Below the pieces are notes generated by a model. The model was not told where the DNA came from. It made no database searches and was given only the letters and a program-made list of their open reading frames with translations. Both the position numbers and the translations under genes were made by a program. Below are positions 51,948 through 59,321 of a stretch of 61,445 bases of DNA, in pieces; the first letter of the stretch is position 1; every line of letters begins with the position of its first letter. The stretch is from the NCBI GenBank assembly GCA_903837355.1, contig CAILUI010000115.1:1-61445 (forward strand), read 5' to 3'. This stretch comes from an uncultured Victivallales bacterium. GTDB lineage: Bacteria; Verrucomicrobiota; Lentisphaeria; Oligosphaerales; JAFGRS01.

Positions 51948-52873
51948 ACTGGGCTTTTCCCGGACGCTTGGGCGGCAAGGCCGAGGTACTCGCGGTGGGA
52001 CTGCGAGTGTGCCGGCTCGAAGACGACGCGGAGGATCTCTTCCTTCTGGTCGCGGAAGGAGAGGAAGTCGCGGGGGTCATCGGGCGCAAAGACCGGGGCC
52101 GGTTGATCGTAGACGAAGGTAGCGCCGGGGCATTCGCTCTCGCCCGCCGCCTTCCAGTCCCAGTACTGCGAGAGGCCGACGACGCGGTCGCTGACGAAGA
52201 TGGCCTCGTTGATCTCGTGGGTCACCAGCACCACGGTGTAGGGTGGCGGCTCCTGGCGACGCCGGGCAGCCAGGTTCTCGGCATAGAGGGTAAGCAGGAT
52301 ACGCTGTAGTTCCTCGCGCGTCGCCTCATCCAGTGCGCCGAAGGGCTCATCGAGGAGCAGGATGGCGGGCTTCATGATCAACGCCTGCGCGATGGCCACG
52401 CGCTGGCACATGCCGCCCGACATCTCCGGGGGATAGCGGCGCAGCGCATCGCCGAGTTTCATCTGCTCGAGGAACTGCGCGGCCTGAGCGAGATGGGTCT
52501 GGCGCAGGTCCCGCCAGTAGCTGCGCCGGAAGCAGCGCTCGGCAACCGTAGTCTGGTCCACCATCAGTCCATAGGCCACATTCTCCTGGGCCGTGAGATG
52601 GGGGAACAGGGAGTAGCGCTGGTAGACGATGCCGCGGTCACGGCCGGGGGCATTCACCAGCCTGGGCCCGCCCGCCCCGCAGACCAGGATGCGCCCCTGC
52701 TGTGGGGGATGGGTGCCGACGATCGCCCGCAGCAGCGTCGACTTGCCGCAGCCGCTGGGGCCGACGAGGGCGGCGAACTGACCGCGCTGGACCTCGAGCG
52801 TGAGATTGCAGAGCACCCGGCTCCGACCAAACCGGTGCGACACGCCGCAGATCTGGAGAATGGGATCGGCCAC
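51944..52873 (-). CDS. NitT/TauT-type ABC transporter ATP-binding protein
   Basis: A 309-residue ATPase of the nitrate, sulfonate and taurine importer class. It has Walker A GPSGCGKSTLLRA, Q-loop IVYQRYSLFPHLTAQEN, signature MSGGMCQRVAIAQAL and Walker B ILLLDEPFGALD, followed by the H-loop VLVTHEINEAI. The C-terminus is extended by about 60 residues relative to plain SsuB proteins (CPGATFVYDQPAPVFAPDD); the extension is not recognised. It starts five bases after the permease stop and overlaps the AAA ATPase start, so all are translationally coupled. It powers import of the solute captured by the binding protein encoded upstream. Confidence 0.93.
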   Translation of the reverse strand: MADPILQICGVSHRFGRSRVLCNLTLEVQRGQFAALVGPSGCGKSTLLRAIVGTHPPQQGRILVCGAGGPRLVNAPGRDRGIVYQRYSLFPHLTAQENVAYGLMVDQTTVAERCFRRSYWRDLRQTHLAQAAQFLEQMKLGDALRRYPPEMSGGMCQRVAIAQALIMKPAILLLDEPFGALDEATREELQRILLTLYAENLAARRRQEPPPYTVVLVTHEINEAIFVSDRVVGLSQYWDWKAAGESECPGATFVYDQPAPVFAPDDPRDFLSFRDQKEEILRVVFEPAHSQSHREYLGLAAQASGKSPV

Positions 52874-52877
52874 GCCG

Positions 52878-53774
52878 TTACCTCTTCGTCGCCCCGTACC
52901 ACGGGCAGAGCTTGCGCTGCAGCCGCCTGAGCCCCCAGGTCATAATGCCGGCATAGACCGTCAGGATGGCGATCAGGGGATAGACGACCTCGAAACGCGT
53001 GGCCTTGGTCAGCACGCGGATACGATAGCCAAAGCCTTCGCCGGCGACGATCTGCTCGGCCGCGATCAGGTAGACCAGCGCCGGACCGATAGTCATAATC
53101 GCCAGGTCGAAAATGCGCGGCAGCACACTCGGGAAGATCGCCGTGGTGATCACTTCGCTGTCGCTGGCGCCCAGCGTGTAGGCTTTGAAGCGCAACTCCT
53201 CGGGGAAGTCGCGCACGTACTGCGACACCGTCAGAGTAACGATCGGCATGGCGCCGAACGCGATCATAGCGAGGTACATCTGTAGCTCAATGCCGGCCAG
53301 TTTGAAGAAGATCGGCATGGCGGCCGTGGCGATGATGCGCGACGCGAAATAGAGCACCGGCGCAGCCGCCGCATCGACCTTGTGGAAGCAGCCCATCAGC
53401 AGGCCCAGGAGGATGCCGCCGGCCAAGCCCAGGGACAGGCCGCCGCACAGGCGCCCAAGGCTGGCCTTCGAGGCTTCCCAGAGGATGCGGCCCTCCAGCC
53501 AGCCTTGCGGCCGCCGGGCCGCGGGCGCCTCGACGCCGGCATCCTGCAGGGCGGCCGCGAGCAGGTCGGCGTTGTCATCGCCGGCCTGCTGCGTCGGTTG
53601 CTCGCACAGGAAGACCAGACCGCCCCAGAGCTGGTGCCAGGTGGGGATGGTGCGGTCGTCCGGGTTCTTGCGGTGCTGCGCGTCGGCAAGCAGGGAATAG
53701 GCCGCGACCAGCACCGCCACCGAGAGCACGGAGCAGAGCAGCGCGGTCCGGCTGGAGATGGGTTTGCCGATCAT
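52878..53774 (-). CDS. NitT/TauT-type ABC transporter permease
   Basis: A 298-residue inner-membrane permease with an N-terminal helix, a periplasmic loop of about 60 residues rich in charged residues, and a BPD_transp_1 domain. The EAA-like cytoplasmic loop AYTLGASDSEVITTAIFPSV, followed by LPRIFD, matches the coupling motif that contacts the ATPase. The periplasmic loop between helices 1 and 2 (about residues 35-95) is longer than usual for the family. Its start overlaps the binding-protein stop as ATGA. Confidence 0.9.
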   Translation of the reverse strand: MIGKPISSRTALLCSVLSVAVLVAAYSLLADAQHRKNPDDRTIPTWHQLWGGLVFLCEQPTQQAGDDNADLLAAALQDAGVEAPAARRPQGWLEGRILWEASKASLGRLCGGLSLGLAGGILLGLLMGCFHKVDAAAAPVLYFASRIIATAAMPIFFKLAGIELQMYLAMIAFGAMPIVTLTVSQYVRDFPEELRFKAYTLGASDSEVITTAIFPSVLPRIFDLAIMTIGPALVYLIAAEQIVAGEGFGYRIRVLTKATRFEVVYPLIAILTVYAGIMTWGLRRLQRKLCPWYGATKR

Positions 53775-54823
53775 TTCTTGGCGTCTACCACAGCGTTGAT
53801 GTATTGAGGGTCGAAGCAGAGATTGGCCTTGGGGTCGTTGCCGTAGGCCAGGGCCGGCAGCTTCGCCTTCTCGAGCAGGCCCTTGTCGAGGGCCCAGGGA
53901 ACCACGTGATCGGCCATCACCCGCTGCAGATCCTGCCCATCGAAGAGGGCCAGACCCTTGGCCGGCGTCGAATAGAACTGGGTCTCGCGGACGATGACGC
54001 GCATGTCTTCGAGCCCGAGTTTGGCGAAGCGCGCCCCCATCGCCGTCAAGGTCTTGTCCTGAGTCTTCTCATTCTCCATCAACTTACAGACGGTGTAGTA
54101 GACATCGACCATGGCACAGGCCCAGCGCTTGCCGCCATCCCGCTCGAGGGCGGCGCGCGCAGCCACCACCATATCGATGATCTGGCCCTTGATCAGGGAC
54201 GAGTCGAAGAGCCGGTGCAGGGTGGCGTTGGCCTTGAGGGTCTCCAGCACGACTGGGTTCCAGGTGACCCCAGCCACGATCTTGCCGCTCTGCAGGGCGA
54301 CCCCGACCTGGACCGGATCCAGGTTCTCGAAGGTGTAGTTCTTCGGGTCTTCGCCGAGGGCCTGGAGACCCTTATCAAAGGCGTACTGCGAGACGCTGGC
54401 CGAGAGCCCGCGGACGCTCACGCCCTTGAGCTGCTTGACGTCGGTGATGGCCGCTTGGGCCAGGCAGGCATCCGCGCCGGCGCTGGTGGATGTGGGCAGA
54501 ATGGCCACGGCCTGGCGCGAGACGGACGGCGCCAGGCAATCGATGTTGGTGAGGCAGGCGGCGTCCACATTGCCGTTGACGAACAGGGTGATGCAGGAGT
54601 CGTAGTCGGTATCCTTGACCACGAGGTCGACCTGCCACTTGCGCTCGAGCGGCCCGAGTTTGCCCTGGGCGCCATCGATCAGACCGAGGTCGCAGGCCGT
54701 GAGGAACGTACCACTCCAGGACGGGTACTCGCTCACCGCCAACGAAAAGACGGGGGCATCGGCTGCCCGGGCGCTGCTCAACATTGCCGCCACGGCACTG
54801 AGCACAAGCCATTTCCTGAACAT
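53771..54823 (-). CDS. NitT/TauT-type ABC solute-binding protein
   Basis: A 350-residue periplasmic binding protein. The signal peptide (WLVLSAVAAMLSSARAADA) is followed by FSLAVSEYPSWSGTFLTACD, then ITLFVNGNVDAACLTNIDCL and VRGLSASVSQYAFDKGL, as in NMT1/SsuA-like proteins. The ATG at 54823 is fixed by an AGGAGG 8 bases upstream; the frame stays open further upstream into a 96-bp repeat, which is not coding. The ligand is unknown. It starts the ABC part of the cluster after an intergenic gap of 271 bases. Confidence 0.9.
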   Translation of the reverse strand: MFRKWLVLSAVAAMLSSARAADAPVFSLAVSEYPSWSGTFLTACDLGLIDGAQGKLGPLERKWQVDLVVKDTDYDSCITLFVNGNVDAACLTNIDCLAPSVSRQAVAILPTSTSAGADACLAQAAITDVKQLKGVSVRGLSASVSQYAFDKGLQALGEDPKNYTFENLDPVQVGVALQSGKIVAGVTWNPVVLETLKANATLHRLFDSSLIKGQIIDMVVAARAALERDGGKRWACAMVDVYYTVCKLMENEKTQDKTLTAMGARFAKLGLEDMRVIVRETQFYSTPAKGLALFDGQDLQRVMADHVVPWALDKGLLEKAKLPALAYGNDPKANLCFDPQYINAVVDAKK

Positions 54824-54853
54824 GCGCGTATCCTCCTGAGCTGTTTGACTCAT

Positions 54854-55062
54854 CGCATCGCCAGCGGTCGGAACCGTACCGCCACGTGCCCCCACGCGGC
54901 CGCAGGTGAGGGCACCCGCGCGTACTGATTTCCGGCGGTGGAGGCCCACCGCATCGCCAGCGGTCGGAACCGTACCGCCGCGTGCCCCCACGCGGCCGCG
55001 GGTGAGGGCACCCGCGCGTACTGACCTCCGGCGGTGGCGGCCCACCGCATCTCCAACGGTCT
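54854..55062. repeat. 96-bp tandem repeat upstream of the ABC importer genes
   Basis: Units starting with CGCATCGCCAGCGGTC at 54854 and 54950 are 96 bp long and nearly identical; a third unit starts at 55046 and decays after about 17 bases. The block fills most of the gap between the PspA-like gene (ends 55095) and the binding-protein gene (starts 54823). The repeat is GC-rich and could be a structured leader, attenuator or processing site. Confidence 0.85.
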
Positions 55063-55094
55063 TTCTGGAGAGGCGCCCGGCCGCGGGCGCGCGC

Positions 55095-55925
55095 CTACTC
55101 GGGCAGACGCTGCTTCTCCTTGGTGACGCCTTCCGGAGCCGCCTTCGCCGCATCTGGCGCTACCGTGTCGTCCTTCTCGGTTCCGAAGATCCCATCGAGG
55201 AACTCGCTCTCGGCCTCGACGCCGCCGGCCAAGTCCAGGAACTCCGCCTCTTGCCGGGCCGTATCCGTGCCTGCCATCCGGGAGGTGACTTGCGCCTCGG
55301 CCTTGGCTTGGGCGACGGTCTCACGCAAGCGCCGCAGGTCGTCGGCCGTACCGTCGTTGGCGACGCCGGCCAGGACCTCGTTGGCGGCGCGCGTTTCCCG
55401 CGCCATCGCGACATCGGCCACGCTGCGTTCGCGTTCGTCCACCAGGGACTGCAGTTCGCGGTGCACTCCCTGCAACTGAACCTCGTAGCCTTTGGCATCC
55501 TTTTCGGTCTGCTGGATGTCGAGTTCCAAGCTCTCCCGGCGTTGTTCCAGGATCTCGAGGGAACTCTTGAAGTCCTGGAACGCCTTCATGCACTTCACGA
55601 ATTCCATATCCTGTTGGGCCTCTTCACGATTCCGACCCTTGGCCAGCTTGGTGGCCATGGCTCTGGCCCCACTCATGAGGCGCTCCTTCTGAGCGATGTT
55701 CTCCTTGGTGGACTGCAGTTCGCTGCGTTTGCGCTCGGCGTTACGGATGACTCCAGCCACGGCATTGCGCACCTGCAGAATGGACTGGCGTTTCTGGCTG
55801 ATCAGCTCGTCGTAACGGGCACGGACGACGCTGGGGTCTTCGTTGATCCCCTTGGTCTTGGCGTCGAGACGTCCGGTCAGCAGGTAACCGATGGTGGTGA
55901 AGAACCGTCCGATGGCCTTGAACAT
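55095..55925 (-). CDS. PspA/IM30-like coiled-coil membrane-associated protein
   Basis: A 276-residue protein. The N-terminus (MFKAIGRFFTTIGYLLTGRL) is an amphipathic helix like helix 0 of PspA and Vipp1, which inserts in membranes. A long predicted coiled coil follows (SILQVRNAVAGVIRNAERKR, FKSSLEILEQRRESLELD), then an acidic, less ordered tail (LDGIFGTEKDDTVAPDAAK). This organisation fits the PspA/IM30 branch of the ESCRT-III-like superfamily, though sequence similarity should be confirmed by profile search. Its neighbours are a two-TM coiled-coil protein upstream and, past the repeat, the ABC importer and AAA ATPase. It likely protects or shapes the inner membrane. Confidence 0.72.
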   Translation of the reverse strand: MFKAIGRFFTTIGYLLTGRLDAKTKGINEDPSVVRARYDELISQKRQSILQVRNAVAGVIRNAERKRSELQSTKENIAQKERLMSGARAMATKLAKGRNREEAQQDMEFVKCMKAFQDFKSSLEILEQRRESLELDIQQTEKDAKGYEVQLQGVHRELQSLVDERERSVADVAMARETRAANEVLAGVANDGTADDLRRLRETVAQAKAEAQVTSRMAGTDTARQEAEFLDLAGGVEAESEFLDGIFGTEKDDTVAPDAAKAAPEGVTKEKQRLPE

Positions 55926-55944
55926 GGTCTGCTGTCCTCCTCGG

Positions 55945-56724
55945 TCAGGGGTCCGCGTGCTTCAGATAGGCCGCCTCGTCCGCCGCCACCCGGCGGTCGC
56001 GCATGGCGCCCATCCGCTGCTCGACTTCCTCGGCAATCCGCAGTCTGGCCTTGAGTTCGTCGCGCAGGTCCGCCAGTTGCGGATTGCTGCCGGAACTCAC
56101 GGCGACGCGCTTCAGTGCGCCCAGCACATCGCCGAGATTCTCCAGACTCTTCTCCACTTCCGTGATCAGCACCTCCCGCTGGCCGAGCAACTGCGCCCGA
56201 ATGGGCTCGCGGGTGACCTGCTCAGCGGTGCGCCAGAGCCCCAGCGACTCCTTAAGATAGTCCACACTGCGCTGAAACAAGACATCGACGTCGGCGACGA
56301 TATCCAGTGCCGCCGCGGCCGGGGACTGCGAGGGTTCGCCCAGGATCGCCGTGGTCAGGGTACGCAGGTCCTTCAGCAGGGCCTCGGTGCGCGGGTCGCC
56401 GTCCTGCTGAAGGTCCCGGTAGAGCGCGTCCAGATCCTGGTCCCGCGCCTTGGCCAGGGTCGCACGCCAGTCGTTGAGGATCCGCTCCTGAGTCTCGCTC
56501 CAGCCGAAGATCAGCCGGTTGAGATAGATCCCCGTCGCCAACAGCGCCAGGATCGCGCCGGAGGCCATGTAGAGCCCTGGGTCGGGATGCAGCGCCCAGG
56601 AGCCGAGGGCCAAGGTCGTCCCGGCCAGGAACGGCGCCAGCGTCATCCAGCCCAAGGGGGCAAGAAGCTGCTTCCTGATCAGGTCACGACGCTGCAAAGC
56701 CCTGTTCTCCATGGGTTGCGTCAC
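55945..56724 (-). CDS. Two-TM membrane protein with long coiled coil
   Basis: A 259-residue protein that I do not recognise as a named family. Two hydrophobic helices lie near the N-terminus (APLGWMTLAPFLAGTTLALG and LYMASGAILALLATGIYL), followed by about 190 mainly helical, charged residues (DWRATLAKARDQDLDALYRD, LITEVEKSLENLGDVLG) likely to form a coiled coil in the cytoplasm. GTG 56724 has AGGGA 8 bases upstream; ATG 56712 is also possible. It lies 19 bases upstream of the PspA-like gene and may be its membrane partner. Confidence 0.72.
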   Translation of the reverse strand: MTQPMENRALQRRDLIRKQLLAPLGWMTLAPFLAGTTLALGSWALHPDPGLYMASGAILALLATGIYLNRLIFGWSETQERILNDWRATLAKARDQDLDALYRDLQQDGDPRTEALLKDLRTLTTAILGEPSQSPAAAALDIVADVDVLFQRSVDYLKESLGLWRTAEQVTREPIRAQLLGQREVLITEVEKSLENLGDVLGALKRVAVSSGSNPQLADLRDELKARLRIAEEVEQRMGAMRDRRVAADEAAYLKHADP

Positions 56725-56752
56725 GCTTGTCGTCCCTGCCCCCGCCACGGCC

Positions 56753-58315
56753 TCAGTACGGCGCTTGTCGAACCACGAAAACGACCGCCTGCGCCTCCGG
56801 CATATCGCTCTGGGCAATCTCGGCCGCGATGCGGACCCGTTGCTGGGCAACGCCTTTGACCGTCAGGCTCGCGGCCACGGCCTCGGCGCGTGCTTGCGCC
56901 AGGCTCAGGGCCGCGGCCTGGTCGGCGCCCGGCCGCACCCGGCCGGTGACGCTGAGATAGTAGCGCGGCCACGAGGCCAGGGTCTCGGCCAGGGCGCTCA
57001 GGGCCTGTTCCCCCTGGACTCCCAGGTGGGCGTTTCCACGGCCGAAGAGGATGGGCTCAACCCGCATCTCGCCCACCGTTACCAGGGCTGCCCACTGCGC
57101 CTCGGTCAGGGCGGCGACCGCCTCGGCACCGCGCAGTTGCTCATCGCTGCGCTCGGCGCTGGCGCTGTCGAGCACGTTGACCTCACGCCCGGGATGGAAC
57201 CCTGACGTCTTCATATCCCTGACGATATGGCTGTCTTCGAGTCGCTCGCTCGCGCCCGCCAGGGGGTCAGCCGACAGGGCTTCGGTGCGCACCAGGACGT
57301 CAGTCACCTTGCGCACGATCGTGGCCAAGTCATCGAGGCCGCCGCCCGTGGCGAGGCCAAAGTGAGCGTAGTTCTCCAGCGTGTTCTTCCAGCGAATGCC
57401 CTTAGCGATGGCCTCGGCTTCGCTGCGGCTGACGGCCGCCGCGCCGGTCCTGCTATCGCGCTCCACGGCGGCGGCCATGCGCTCACGGGCGGCGTAGGCG
57501 GTGCGAGCGTACTCCTCCACCAACGTCCGCGCCAGGGCGTAGTTTTCCTGCAGGAACTGGCGGCGCACGGTGAGCACATCGACGACATAGCCCTTCAGTT
57601 TCGAGGTGTCCAGAAGCACCTGCGCCTCGGGGTCGGCCAGGGCGCGCGAGACCTCGGGTTCCCATAGGGCGTAGACATAGGGCTGTTGCCGGGGCTCGGT
57701 GCGAAAGCGCTGGTAGACGGCCGCGGAACCGGGGACGGGGAGCAGCCACTGGTCGCGGGAGAGGGCCGGCAGGTTGAAGCTGGCGATCACCACCCGGGCC
57801 AGAAACTCCGAGGGCGAGTCCGGCGTCAGTACGAAGCGCGCCGCCGCTGAGTTCAGGGCGCCGATGCTGCCGACGCCACCTTTCCACGATATGATCGCGT
57901 CGGCGCCCACGGTCTCGTCGAGCACATAGACGATCCGGCCGGGAAAAGCGCCCAGTCGAGCCCCGCATTGGATCAGCGAGTTGACCGGGAACACCGCCAT
58001 CTCAACGTCCCCGGCCTGCAGCGCGCGCAGCCGCGCCATGTAGTCCGCGGCGTCATCCACCACCTTCAGGGCGATCCCCTGGCGGGCCAGGCGGCTGGAG
58101 AACTCGGGCGAGCGCAGCAGGCAGTAGCCGGAGAAACTGTCGGCGGCCAGCCGCACCGGAATGGCGACTTCGGCGCCGCCCCCGACCGAGCCGTGCTGCT
58201 GCTGCCGTTGGCGATAGGCGGGCAGGATCAGGGCGCGCACGACCATCGCGATGCCCGCGCCGATGGCGATCCACACGAACACGGCCAGCAGAATGCCTTT
58301 CGCGGTTCTTGCCAT
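56753..58315 (-). CDS. Membrane-anchored solute-binding protein fused to OmpA-like domain
   Basis: A 520-residue protein. An N-terminal helix (GILLAVFVWIAIGAGIAMVV) probably stays as an anchor. The middle is a periplasmic binding protein of the NMT1/phosphate-binding kind (YCLLRSPEFSSRLARQGI, VGSIGALNSAAARFVLTP, LKGYVVDVLTVRRQFLQE). The last 110 residues resemble an OmpA-like domain (LFGRGNAHLGVQGEQALSAL, LAQARAEAVAASLTVKGV), but the peptidoglycan-binding Asp of the GHxD motif is replaced (GRVRPG), so it may not bind the wall. It is one of two binding-protein/OmpA-type fusions in the cluster. Confidence 0.78.
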   Translation of the reverse strand: MARTAKGILLAVFVWIAIGAGIAMVVRALILPAYRQRQQQHGSVGGGAEVAIPVRLAADSFSGYCLLRSPEFSSRLARQGIALKVVDDAADYMARLRALQAGDVEMAVFPVNSLIQCGARLGAFPGRIVYVLDETVGADAIISWKGGVGSIGALNSAAARFVLTPDSPSEFLARVVIASFNLPALSRDQWLLPVPGSAAVYQRFRTEPRQQPYVYALWEPEVSRALADPEAQVLLDTSKLKGYVVDVLTVRRQFLQENYALARTLVEEYARTAYAARERMAAAVERDSRTGAAAVSRSEAEAIAKGIRWKNTLENYAHFGLATGGGLDDLATIVRKVTDVLVRTEALSADPLAGASERLEDSHIVRDMKTSGFHPGREVNVLDSASAERSDEQLRGAEAVAALTEAQWAALVTVGEMRVEPILFGRGNAHLGVQGEQALSALAETLASWPRYYLSVTGRVRPGADQAAALSLAQARAEAVAASLTVKGVAQQRVRIAAEIAQSDMPEAQAVVFVVRQAPY

Positions 58316-58329
58316 AGGTAGGGAATGCT

Positions 58330-59271
58330 TCAGCGCCGGCGCCCGGCGGACCGGCCGGACGTGGCCGCACGACCGCGCACGGCCTTGAAAACGGTGATCA
58401 GGATGAAGGCCAGGATGATGAGTGCCACCCAGGGCGGGCGGCCGGAAGGCGGTGGCGGCGGCGCGGCAGACGCTGCCGGAACCGGGCCGGGCCCCGCGGC
58501 CGAGGCGGGATTCGTGGCCAGTGCCGCGCTCTGGTCGCTGACCCCGATCGGGGCATTGCCCGCGGCCGCCAGGGCAACCACGACCGCCAGCGCCGCTTCG
58601 GTGGGGAATCCGCTCAGTTCGGCAAACGCCTCGTCATCGCCGGCGCCGTCACGGCTCTTGCCCACCTCTGCAAAGACCTCCTGAATGGCCCGACTGAGCG
58701 CCTGGGGATCGTTGGCCCGCCGGTAGGAGTTGACCTTCCGGGCCAGCAGGTGGTCCTCGGCCATGTCGACCCCGATGACGTCCACCGCGATGCCACGCGC
58801 CAGGATCAGGGGAGCATACTCGGTGGTCAGATTGCCGTCCGTAGCCTGGCCGTCCGTGACCAGCAGCAAGCGGTACGAGCCGTAGCCGTACTGCGCCTGG
58901 CGCGCTTCGAGCAAGCGGTCGGCACCCAGCTTCATGTACTGACCGAGCGGCGTGCCGCCGCCCGCCGTCAGGGCCGTCAGCGCCTGGAAGAAGTCGTCAT
59001 CACGGCGCGGACCCAGCGGGACGACCCAGCCCGGGGTCCGGCCGCTGAAGACGAGGAGGCCGACCTGCGTCGACGGCGGCAGGGTCGCCATGACCTCTCT
59101 GAGGGCCGCCTTGGCGGCGTCGATCTTGCGCACCTTCGTTCCCCGCATGGCCTCCTGCATGGAGCCGGAGCCGTCGAGCACGATCACGACGTTGTCCGCG
59201 TACACCGCCGCCGCGGCCCGCGCCGCCATCAGGCTCAGCAACAGGCAGGCACACACGCACCATTTCGCCAT
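58330..59271 (-). CDS. Membrane-anchored VWA-domain protein
   Basis: A 313-residue protein. A signal peptide (CVCACLLLSLMAARAAA) is followed by a von Willebrand A domain with a complete MIDAS: DGSGSM (the DxSxS motif), GGGTPLGQ (Thr) and LLVTDGQATDG (Asp). A proline-rich linker leads to a C-terminal helix (PPWVALIILAFILITVFKA), which would place the VWA domain in the periplasm. VWA domains bind protein partners through a metal ion. ATG 59271 has GGGAGG 8 bases upstream; the frame extends 6 codons further. It lies between the two binding-protein/OmpA genes and may link them. Confidence 0.88.
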   Translation of the reverse strand: MAKWCVCACLLLSLMAARAAAAVYADNVVIVLDGSGSMQEAMRGTKVRKIDAAKAALREVMATLPPSTQVGLLVFSGRTPGWVVPLGPRRDDDFFQALTALTAGGGTPLGQYMKLGADRLLEARQAQYGYGSYRLLLVTDGQATDGNLTTEYAPLILARGIAVDVIGVDMAEDHLLARKVNSYRRANDPQALSRAIQEVFAEVGKSRDGAGDDEAFAELSGFPTEAALAVVVALAAAGNAPIGVSDQSAALATNPASAAGPGPVPAASAAPPPPPSGRPPWVALIILAFILITVFKAVRGRAATSGRSAGRRR

Positions 59272-59321
59272 GGGAGGTCCTCCCTGCAAGCGGCGGCGGC
59301 AACGACCATCGGCGTTGCGCC

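Noticed and set aside
54824..55153. N-terminal extension of the binding protein into the 96-bp repeat
   Set aside because: AGGAGG precedes the ATG at 54823, directly before a signal peptide; the extension is basic repeat translation.
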